Source of the DNA: Oscillospiraceae bacterium
GTDB taxonomy: Bacteria; Bacillota; Clostridia; Oscillospirales; Ruminococcaceae
Direction: 5' to 3'
Assembly: GCA_030539275.1 (NCBI GenBank)
Contig: JAUNSK010000003.1
Span: 1 to 64,000 of the forward strand
DNA length: 64,000 bases
The stretch's first letter is position 1. Every line of letters starts with the position of its first letter. The notes beneath the pieces are model-generated. The model was not told where the DNA came from. It ran no database searches and was given only the letters and a program-made list of their open reading frames with translations. This document shows positions 43,014-55,866 of this stretch, piece after piece. Position numbers and translations under genes: made by a program.

Positions 43014-43841
43014 TTATTTTACTCTGAGCTGCCAGAATGCCACTGCACTGGATGCAGCAACATTAAGTGAATCTACGTTATGATACATCGGAATACGTAC
43101 TGTGTAATCACACTCAGCTATGGTTTCTTGACATAATCCTGTGCCTTCAGTACCGAAAATGACAGCAAGCCTGTCCTCTGCCATCAGATCCGGATCATCA
43201 ATACTTACAGAGTCATCACTCAGCGCCATGGCTGCAGTTTTAAACCCGAGATTTCTTAACCGTTCTATTCCTTCATGCGGCCACCCGGATGCATCATCTC
43301 CTATATGGGTCCATGGTATCTGAAAAACTGTACCCATGCTGACTCTGACAGCACGGCGGCAGAGCGGATCACAGCAGGAAGGTGTTACAAGTACTGCATC
43401 AATATTCAGAGCAGCAGCACTGCGGATTATTGCTCCGACATTTGTCGAGTCAGCGATATTTTCGAGAACAGCAATACGGCGTGCGTTTTTACAGATCTCT
43501 TCGACACAGGGGAGCACCGGTCGTCTCATTGCACACAGCATACCACGAACAAGCTTGTATCCGGTGAGTTTTGTGAGCAGAATTTCATCAGCTGTGTATA
43601 CCGGGATATCTCCGATACGTTCAATAATTTTCTGTTCAGGGCCATATAATCGTTTCTTCTCAATAAGTACTGACAGCGGTTCATAGCCTTCTTCAAGTGC
43701 AAGTCTGATTACCTCAGCGCTTTCTGCAATAAAAATACCCTTCTGAGGATCCTTGCGATTTCGCAGCTGCACCTCTGTGAGCCGCGCAAATACATCAAGT
43801 TCAGGTGATTCAAAGTCAGTGATTTCAATAATTTGAGGCAT
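43014..43841 (-). CDS. SpoU/TrmH-family RNA 2'-O-methyltransferase
   Basis: A 275-residue protein. An N-terminal RNA-binding-like region (SPELDVFARLTEVQLRNR, IFIAESAEVIRLAL) precedes the SPOUT methyltransferase domain: ENIADSTNVGAIIRSAAAL (motif 1, with the Asn and Arg), AVIFGTEGTGL (motif 2) and YNVDSLNVAASSAVAFW (motif 3). It transfers methyl from SAM to a ribose in rRNA or tRNA. Start after CGGAGAATA. It is the first gene of the minus-strand pair. Confidence 0.9.
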   Translation of the reverse strand: MPQIIEITDFESPELDVFARLTEVQLRNRKDPQKGIFIAESAEVIRLALEEGYEPLSVLIEKKRLYGPEQKIIERIGDIPVYTADEILLTKLTGYKLVRGMLCAMRRPVLPCVEEICKNARRIAVLENIADSTNVGAIIRSAAALNIDAVLVTPSCCDPLCRRAVRVSMGTVFQIPWTHIGDDASGWPHEGIERLRNLGFKTAAMALSDDSVSIDDPDLMAEDRLAVIFGTEGTGLCQETIAECDYTVRIPMYHNVDSLNVAASSAVAFWQLRVK

Positions 43842-43982
43842 ATTATTCTCCGTTATATTTTTTAAGTTTAAGATTTTAAGGTTTTTAAAAAGTCAATAGT
43901 ATTTTAAACTATATGATAATACGTTTATCGATCAGCATTTCAGTTTTAGTTTTCATACATATGCATTTAAACACATAAAATA

Positions 43983-44011
43983 ATTATACCATACGCTTAA
44001 GCGCAATTCAA
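43983..44011 (-). promoter_or_regulatory. Promoter of the TrmH-FAD operon
   Basis: On the minus strand TTGAAT (44011-44006) and TATAAT (43988-43983) are 17 bp apart, with TGG before the -10. The leader is about 140 bases. Confidence 0.72.
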
Positions 44012-44229
44012 TTAAATAATTGTTGCAGTATGACAACTCAGTCAGATATTCAGAAGATATAAGACAGATCTTGTATTTGTGCTGTCAGTAGTTTTTCATA
44101 TTCTGTATTCACTGACAGGTAAGGGATTACATATAGTCATCAGTAAGAAAAAATCAGGAGTACATAAAAATCACAAAGGATCCGGACCGGAAAGTGACAA
44201 CAAAGATATTGAGAAAGCTGTATATGCGG

Positions 44230-44258
44230 TTGAAACAGGAAACTTAATATGATATAAT
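44230..44258 (+). promoter_or_regulatory. Promoter of the XRE regulator
   Basis: TTGAAA 44230-44235 and TATAAT 44253-44258, 17 bp apart. The transcript would carry a leader of about 180 bases. Confidence 0.65.
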
Positions 44259-44444
44259 GGAATAAAATACATGAAATGGTTATCGGGCAATACGGTGTGT
44301 CAAAGCACCTGATTACGTAATGTAAAAGAATTTTGACATCAGAAAATATGCAAAGTAAAGGCTTTTTGATAGACAAATTACAAAAAATATTTTATCCTTG
44401 GGATGTTGGTTTAATCCAGCAAAAATAATAGGGTGGGAGTACTT

Positions 44445-45095
44445 ATGGAAATAGGAATGAAAATTAAAAACGCGAGGAATGAGGCAAAACTTACACAGGA
44501 GAAGGCGGCCGAAGCTCTTGGTGTAAGCAGACAGACAATTTCAAACTGGGAAAATGAAAAATCATATCCTGATATAATAAGCGTTATTAAAATGAGTGAC
44601 CTTTATTGCGTAAGTCTTGATCACCTTCTCAAGGAGGAAATTAAAGTGAAACGAAGCTATATGGATTATCTTGAAGAAAGTACAGATGTCGTAAAAAGTA
44701 AGAACAAATTGTTCGCAGTCATTCTTATTGCAGCCTATCTTTTTATCTGGACCGGAGCTGAGATCATATTATGGTTCATTGATACCGGTCCGCATGATGC
44801 TGGAGTAAGCAGGTTGTTTCAGTGGATCCTGCTGCCTGTGGCAACGTTTATTATTTCACTGCTGACAGCCAGAAATGACTGTTTCGGAAAAGCAAAATGG
44901 TTTTTTTGCATATTTTACGGTATCATGTATATGCTTGTTCCTTATTCTGTTGTCAGCCGCATTGACTCAGATACGTCGCGAATTTTTTTATGGCCGAATA
45001 TATGGGCATTGCCGGTTGGTGCTGCTATCTCCGCTGCAGGTCTTGCTGCAGGATGGATCTTACATAACTCAAAGATAAATAAGAGCGGCAGTTAA
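44445..45095 (+). CDS. XRE-type regulator with membrane domain
   Basis: A 216-residue protein from ATG 44445 (ribosome site GGGTGGGAG). The N-terminal helix-turn-helix is IKNARNEAKLTQEKAAEALGVSRQTISNWENEKSYPD. The C-terminal half has four hydrophobic segments, starting with LFAVILIAAYLFIWTGAEIILW. Membrane-bound XRE proteins of this layout are common in Firmicutes and may sense envelope state. Its target is unknown; the GNAT gene follows on the same strand. Confidence 0.82.
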   Translation: MEIGMKIKNARNEAKLTQEKAAEALGVSRQTISNWENEKSYPDIISVIKMSDLYCVSLDHLLKEEIKVKRSYMDYLEESTDVVKSKNKLFAVILIAAYLFIWTGAEIILWFIDTGPHDAGVSRLFQWILLPVATFIISLLTARNDCFGKAKWFFCIFYGIMYMLVPYSVVSRIDSDTSRIFLWPNIWALPVGAAISAAGLAAGWILHNSKINKSGS

Positions 45096-45154
45096 AATCA
45101 GCAGGGTTTACATAGTGTTATCGATAACTGTATATATAGAAAGGAATACTGTAA

Positions 45155-45565
45155 ATGGTCAGATATGTGGAAAAGGCTGCATCTGCAGAGGAATTTAATG
45201 CACTTACCATGTCTGTAGGATGGGGAACAAGAGATTTATTAATAATAGAAAAAGCACTTAAAAACACAATATATGCTGTTAGTGTATATGATGATGAGAA
45301 AATAATTGGATTCGGAAGACTTATAGGAGACGCAGCAATATTCCTGTATATACAGGATATTATGGTTGTGCCTGAATATCAGGGAAGAAGAATAGGAACT
45401 CAGATCATGAATTACCTTATAAAAAAAGTAAATGAACTGAAAAAATTCAATCCGGAAATACGCACATATTGCGGTGCATCAGCTGGTAAGGAATTGTTTT
45501 ATAGAAAATTCGGATTTCAGATACGTGAAGAAGCCGGTCTGGGTGCAGGAATGGTTTTATTCTGA
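45155..45565 (+). CDS. GNAT-family N-acetyltransferase
   Basis: A 136-residue protein with the acetyl-CoA-binding motif A: IQDIMVVPEYQGRRIGTQIMNYLI (about 66-89), and a closing FYRKFGFQIREEAGLGAGMVLF as in GNAT enzymes close to YjcF/PhnO types. The start follows AGAAAGGAATACTGTAA. The acetylated substrate cannot be deduced. It ends at a bidirectional terminator. Confidence 0.85.
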   Translation: MVRYVEKAASAEEFNALTMSVGWGTRDLLIIEKALKNTIYAVSVYDDEKIIGFGRLIGDAAIFLYIQDIMVVPEYQGRRIGTQIMNYLIKKVNELKKFNPEIRTYCGASAGKELFYRKFGFQIREEAGLGAGMVLF

Positions 45566-45681
45566 TATTAAGTATCAGATGCCTGTATAGATGGCAGGTA
45601 CAATGCGTATTTTGCTTTTTTGGGGGTTAATAAATGCATTTGACTGCTAAGCCAATGTCAGTATTACTATAATAAAAAAAC

Positions 45682-45715
45682 ATCCGCAGATGTCTTATTT
45701 CAGACATCTGCGGAT
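45682..45715. terminator. Bidirectional terminator
   Basis: ATCCGCAGATGTCT and AGACATCTGCGGAT form a 14-bp stem, flanked by A-run on the left and T-rich sequence on the right, between convergent genes. Confidence 0.88.
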
Positions 45716-45722
45716 TATTTTA

Positions 45723-46304
45723 TTATAGTTTCTCAATATTTTCTTTACCGTAAAAATCAAGACATTTCTGATACTGCTGTTTTATTTTGTCACGATAACT
45801 GTTATATAGATTTATTTCCTTCTCAGTATATTTTTCAGTATCCAATAGGTTCATATCTTTATCAACGAAATAGTCACCGCCTCGTGACCACTCCGGGTTA
45901 TCATGTATAAAGTCTCCGTTATATGTAAGTTGAACATTGTATTCTGTTTTTTGAAGAAGATGGAGGTTTGCCTGTATCCTTATACTGTATTCGTCATCAG
46001 GTGATTTTTGTGTCTCTGTGTCACTGCACATGTCAAAATTCTGATAAACACAGACATTACCGTAACCGTGAAGATACTTTGGAATAGTAATATAGAAATT
46101 ATCAAAAGATGATACGTTTGCGTGAGAGTAAAAAGCATAACCGTCAACGGGAGTTTCCTCCTGTTCTTCAGGTGCATGATGCATTTTTAAAGACTCAAAT
46201 TTTACGTGCTGCCACATCCATGCAAAATTGTATACTGCGAATAATGCAAATGCTGATGAGAATACAAAAATCGCTGCTCTTTTAAGTACTTTGAGTTTTT
46301 TCAT
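45723..46304 (-). CDS. Membrane-anchored hypothetical protein A
   Basis: A 193-residue protein with one N-terminal membrane segment (AAIFVFSSAFALFAVYNFAWMW) and an outside domain with aromatic strands (DGYAFYSHANVS, YITIPKYLHGYGNV). Start after CAGGAGGATTTCAGA. The layout matches the next minus-strand protein. No family was recognised; surface exposure is inferred. Confidence 0.7.
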   Translation of the reverse strand: MKKLKVLKRAAIFVFSSAFALFAVYNFAWMWQHVKFESLKMHHAPEEQEETPVDGYAFYSHANVSSFDNFYITIPKYLHGYGNVCVYQNFDMCSDTETQKSPDDEYSIRIQANLHLLQKTEYNVQLTYNGDFIHDNPEWSRGGDYFVDKDMNLLDTEKYTEKEINLYNSYRDKIKQQYQKCLDFYGKENIEKL

Positions 46305-46516
46305 TCTGAAATCCTCCTGTTTTATATGTCTCAGACTTTAAATTATTCTTATTATGTAAAGCCGTTTATTCAGCTGACTTACAAGTAAATTGTACCATAA
46401 TAAAATAATTATGTAAAGTGATTATTAATTAATTCCATATTATTTGATCAGAACTTTTTTCCCTCATTTGTCTTATTAAAAATACTGCTGTATAATTTAC
46501 AGCAGATGATCGTCTG

Positions 46517-47041
46517 CTAAGAAAAAATATCCCACATATTATCCACTTTATCCAGAAGCATATCAAGCTCAGTTTTTTCAGCCTCAAAGATGCTGCGCTG
46601 CTGTTTTGAAGTTTTTGTAAGTTTTCTGTTGCGGGTCAGACAGAACTTACATTTAGTTGCACCTGCTGTCTGGTCCTGATCACCGGATGTGCTGCCGTCA
46701 AATCTTCGTGTGAAGAATTCTGCTTTATATTTACCGCCTATTTCGGGCCAGATAGTAAGTCTTGAAATTTTATTATTTAATATTTTACCTGATGAGTCTC
46801 TGATTTCTGTATCATCTACAGACACGTGCCAGTCTGTGTCAAGATATGAAGGTGCGATTATTGAATATGTGTATTTTTCATCATCATTTATATAACTTAC
46901 CGGACTCGAATTATCCAGTCCAAGATCTTTATAGCAGCTATAATATCTTAGCCAGACAAAAAAGAACCAGAGAATATTAATAAATAAAAATACAGCTGCA
47001 ATGAGTATGATAATTTTCCTTATAAAAGATCTGATCTTCAT
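46517..47041 (-). CDS. Membrane-anchored hypothetical protein B
   Basis: A 174-residue protein starting at ATG 47041 (AGAAGGG upstream). One N-terminal membrane segment (IIILIAAVFLFINILWFFFVW), then YTYSIIAPSYLDTDWHVSV, which resembles YITIPKYLHGYGNV of protein A in position and pattern. The C-terminus is Lys/Gln-rich with two Cys (CKFC). It may be a distant paralogue of protein A. Function unknown. Confidence 0.65.
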   Translation of the reverse strand: MKIRSFIRKIIILIAAVFLFINILWFFFVWLRYYSCYKDLGLDNSSPVSYINDDEKYTYSIIAPSYLDTDWHVSVDDTEIRDSSGKILNNKISRLTIWPEIGGKYKAEFFTRRFDGSTSGDQDQTAGATKCKFCLTRNRKLTKTSKQQRSIFEAEKTELDMLLDKVDNMWDIFS

Positions 47042-47315
47042 ATTCAGCAACACCCTTCTCAATTTTACATTTATGATCGTCAGATAAATGAGTTAGCTTA
47101 TATCATTTTCACTAAATTAATTTATCTGTTTTCTATATATTTACTGGTACACAATAATTATATATGTAATTTTCTGCTATTACAACATATATAAGAAAAA
47201 TCAGAGAAATATACAAATATTTCAAGTCTTAATTGTAGAGTGTTATAATTCCATATTAAAACACATTTATGAAAAATTCAAAAGAATGTGACTTTTAGAC
47301 CTCAGGCATAAAAAA
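47042..47315. other. Intergenic region
   Basis: AT-rich, no gene seen. It should contain the minus-strand promoter of protein B, but no clear consensus boxes were found. Confidence 0.4.
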
Positions 47316-47346
47316 ATCCCCTCAGTACACTATGCACTGAGGGGAT
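47311..47346 (-). terminator. Terminator of the beta-helix dockerin gene
   Basis: ACTGAGGGGAT (minus strand) pairs with ATCCCCTCAGT, 11 bp with a nine-base loop, followed on the minus strand by a run of T (A-run at 47311-47316). Confidence 0.85.
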
Positions 47347-47355
47347 AGATGTCGT

Positions 47356-50184
47356 TTAACTTTCTATCAGAATATTTATAAGAATAATCAGATCAACTAT
47401 ATTTACTGCTTCGTCATTATTTACATCGTACCCGTAGTTTTCTTTATCATCTGTGCCAAGGAGAAACTGTCTTAGTGCAATGAAGTCAGATGCATTTACA
47501 GATCCGTTTGCATCAACATCACCCGCAAGCTTAGTGTTCTGGATGATATTCGGCTTCCACCAGCGCATATTCAGCAGTGAGCCTTCGCCGCCTTTAAAAA
47601 CAAAATAAACATCCTGTATTCCCGTAGTGTTTTTAATATCACAGGTCTTTGTTATGTAAGTCTGCCAACCGTCAGTATTTCCAACTGATGCTGAACCGAT
47701 AAGCTGACCGTCAGGACCGCCGAGACGTATCTCGATATCTCCGCCGGAGCTGCCTGATGCCAGTCTCATATCTATCGAATCTGCACCGGGTGCAAAATCA
47801 ATGTTTTTAAAGCCTATATAATCACCGTTGTCAATATAAGCAACATCAAGACCGCCTTCGCTGCAGTTTTCAGTCTGTATTCCGGACATATCTGAATATG
47901 ATGAGGCGTCGATCTGTGAGGCACTTCCGCTGACTCTGAGTATTTTATCTGACTTGCTTATGATCCTGCCGTTTTCATCAACAACATATAATTTATATAT
48001 GCCTTCGTCTTCAGGTGTCATTATTGATAAAGAGCCTGACGATGATCTAGTCATGCTGCTGCCAAGCTTAAATGATGTTGTATTGTCAGGAGCAAACCAA
48101 ATAGTGTAGTTTTTGCCGGCCGATCTGACAGGCAGCTTAATGCCGCCCTTTGCCTGACAGCTTGCAGGGAATACAATGTCGCTTTGTGAGAAAAGTCCGT
48201 CAGGAATAATATCTCTGTATTCTTCCTGTATACCTGAGTTAAGGCATATCCTGTACTGTTCAAACGGCCATACATTATCTGCTACTACAACTGGTTTGTC
48301 AATTTTACTTGACGGAGGATCAATACCCATCCTGCAGACTGTAGCGTATGTTCTGAGTATTGTAAGATCATGTTTTTTTCCATAGTCTTCGCAGTTTATT
48401 GTATATGTAACATCAGGGCTTATTTCGAGTACATTATCATTTTCTTCAATATATGCCGTTCCTTCATCGTTATGAAGACCGTAGGTTGGCTGGTATGGAG
48501 CCGCTGCCGGTATGTTCTGGATATAGTTTTCATTGATAACTGTTCCCGGCATCTGGCCGATGGTATATATTCCGCCGCTGTCATGCAGACGGTTAAGTGA
48601 GTCAATGACCCTGTTGTAGCTTATAACGTTATCTCTGCAGGTCGTTGAGTCAAGGAAATTGCACCAGCCCCAGCCAAGATGAATTCCGTTATATGCAGTC
48701 TTTTTTATCTGGTTGTATGTGATCTTTACAGAATCAGCGTAATAAGCAGTAATGGCTGCACATCCGCCGAAACCATGAACCACGCTTATATCATAAAGCA
48801 TATTGTTGGTTATAATATCGTTCTTGCAGACACCTTCTACGCCCTTCGGATACTTTTCACGGTTTGAGCCGTTTGAGTCACCAATGTAGATATTTTGCGG
48901 GTGACCAACAGTAATTCCGCTTGATGTGATATCCGTGATATAGTTTCCTGACACTTCCGAATTTACAACGTCATTTGTAAATGACATTCCGTCAGCACCG
49001 CTGTGTTTTACTGTGTTTCCGGTAAGCTTAATTGAATCACAGCTTGTAACATGAATTATAGCTGGAAGTGTGTCAACCATCTCATAATTTTTGCTGTGCC
49101 AGTTAGAATCTGCAAAAGCAGTATAGGAGTTTGCACCCTGACATGTAGTTTTGCCGTATGAATCTCCTACTTTAGTAAGCTGATAGTCGGTGTTTTCAAA
49201 TGTAATTCCGTTAAATCCTATATTTTTAACACGGTTGCCTGTTGATTCGCCGGCTACAACGATAAGTTTATCAGTAACAGGGGCTTCAACATCAGCAGTC
49301 TCCATATTCTCTCCCTGTCTCGGATAGTAGTACAGAGTTTTTTGCGTCTTGTCAAAGTAAAATTCACCGGGTGAATCAAGAAACTCAAATGCGTTATAGA
49401 TCGTATGTGTTCCGCTGCATGAAAATCCTGCACCCCAGCCCGGAGTCTGAGCTATTGAACCATAAGGCTGCTGAAGCAGCATAACAGTAGAACCTCCCGC
49501 TGAGATTATATCTCTGGTGCAGACGATATTTTCATTCCATGTTGTGCCGTTGATTATTTCCAGGTCATCCTTGTTGGATTTTATCTGCGGAATATCTGAT
49601 GGATTGTATGAAATTCCGTCACTCTTTTTACCGCTGTCCCATGCCCATGAAGCCTGGCCTGCAGTAATTGAATATTCTCCGTATCCGCCTTTCGCATTTA
49701 CGGTTATGCTGTCCATATGTGCTCTGGAATCGTTTACATACAAGTTTCTGAGCTTATAGTTTCTGTCAAGCTTTGCCTTGTAAATATGATCATTGTATGC
49801 TGTCCAGCCGGTAACCTGTGTAGCACCGTTGATGACAGGAGTTTCAGATTCATATGCTGTGTAACAGATATTATATCCGTTAGTACCTGAATCACGTGTG
49901 TCAAATTCAACAGGCTGCGTGATTCGGTATGTACCTCCGCGCAGATAAACATAAATGTCTCCGCTCATATCCTTGTTTACTTCACGTACAGCATCTCTCG
50001 CTCTTTCAAGTGTCCCGAACGGAGAGCTTTTAGTACCGCTGCCCATATCATCCCCGTCAGGTGATACATAAAAAGCTGTCTGGATATTTTCCTGCGCAGA
50101 TGCCGTAATATTAAATGCAGGAACTGATGACATAAAAAATGCCATCGCGAGCGCAATAGAAAGTGCTCTTTTGGTTTTAGCCAT
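47356..50184 (-). CDS. Secreted beta-helix glycosidase with CBM6 and dockerin (GH141-like)
   Basis: A 942-residue protein from ATG 50184 with signal peptide (AKTKRALSIALAMAFF...ITASAQ). The catalytic region, about 35-640, opens with FYVSPDGDDMGSGTKSSPFGTLERA and GGTYRITQPVEF, then right-handed beta-helix rungs (NRVKNIGFNGITFENTDY, ITNNMLYDISVVHGFGG). The pattern fits GH141-like enzymes of plant-wall degraders. A CBM6 domain lies near 745-870 (QTENCSEGGLDVAYIDNGDYIGF). The C-terminal dockerin has two calcium loops (GDVDANGSVNASD, YDVNNDEAVNIVD). It would attach to a cellulosome scaffold and act on hemicellulose or pectin; the exact substrate is unknown. Confidence 0.85.
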   Translation of the reverse strand: MAKTKRALSIALAMAFFMSSVPAFNITASAQENIQTAFYVSPDGDDMGSGTKSSPFGTLERARDAVREVNKDMSGDIYVYLRGGTYRITQPVEFDTRDSGTNGYNICYTAYESETPVINGATQVTGWTAYNDHIYKAKLDRNYKLRNLYVNDSRAHMDSITVNAKGGYGEYSITAGQASWAWDSGKKSDGISYNPSDIPQIKSNKDDLEIINGTTWNENIVCTRDIISAGGSTVMLLQQPYGSIAQTPGWGAGFSCSGTHTIYNAFEFLDSPGEFYFDKTQKTLYYYPRQGENMETADVEAPVTDKLIVVAGESTGNRVKNIGFNGITFENTDYQLTKVGDSYGKTTCQGANSYTAFADSNWHSKNYEMVDTLPAIIHVTSCDSIKLTGNTVKHSGADGMSFTNDVVNSEVSGNYITDITSSGITVGHPQNIYIGDSNGSNREKYPKGVEGVCKNDIITNNMLYDISVVHGFGGCAAITAYYADSVKITYNQIKKTAYNGIHLGWGWCNFLDSTTCRDNVISYNRVIDSLNRLHDSGGIYTIGQMPGTVINENYIQNIPAAAPYQPTYGLHNDEGTAYIEENDNVLEISPDVTYTINCEDYGKKHDLTILRTYATVCRMGIDPPSSKIDKPVVVADNVWPFEQYRICLNSGIQEEYRDIIPDGLFSQSDIVFPASCQAKGGIKLPVRSAGKNYTIWFAPDNTTSFKLGSSMTRSSSGSLSIMTPEDEGIYKLYVVDENGRIISKSDKILRVSGSASQIDASSYSDMSGIQTENCSEGGLDVAYIDNGDYIGFKNIDFAPGADSIDMRLASGSSGGDIEIRLGGPDGQLIGSASVGNTDGWQTYITKTCDIKNTTGIQDVYFVFKGGEGSLLNMRWWKPNIIQNTKLAGDVDANGSVNASDFIALRQFLLGTDDKENYGYDVNNDEAVNIVDLIILINILIES

Positions 50185-55748
<5,564 letters not shown>

Positions 55749-55792
55749 TGCCGCACTGATAGTTGTTTTTTAGTACTGAAATAAACAAATAA

Positions 55793-55840
55793 GCCGCCTT
55801 CCGGAACCAGTGAAACTGGTTTTCGGAAGGCGGCATTTTT
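55793..55840. terminator. Bidirectional terminator between GH2 and GH43 genes
   Basis: GCCGCCTTCCG pairs with CGGAAGGCGGC, extended by an inner ACCAG/CTGGT stem. T-run on the + side and AAATAA on the other; the genes are convergent. Confidence 0.88.
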
Positions 55841-55866
55841 GCATGTTCAGTGAATAATACAGAATA

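Larger units (their letters stand above)
43842..44444. other. Intergenic region with two promoters
   Basis: Holds the divergent promoters listed separately. At about 44,137-44,250 the + strand has a short protein-like stretch (GSGPESDNKDIEKAVYAVETG) without a start, perhaps a gene relic. Nothing else is recognised. Confidence 0.4.

Noticed and set aside
44137-44250. Short protein-like stretch before the XRE gene
   Set aside because: No start codon in frame and no family resemblance; it overlaps the promoter of the XRE gene.
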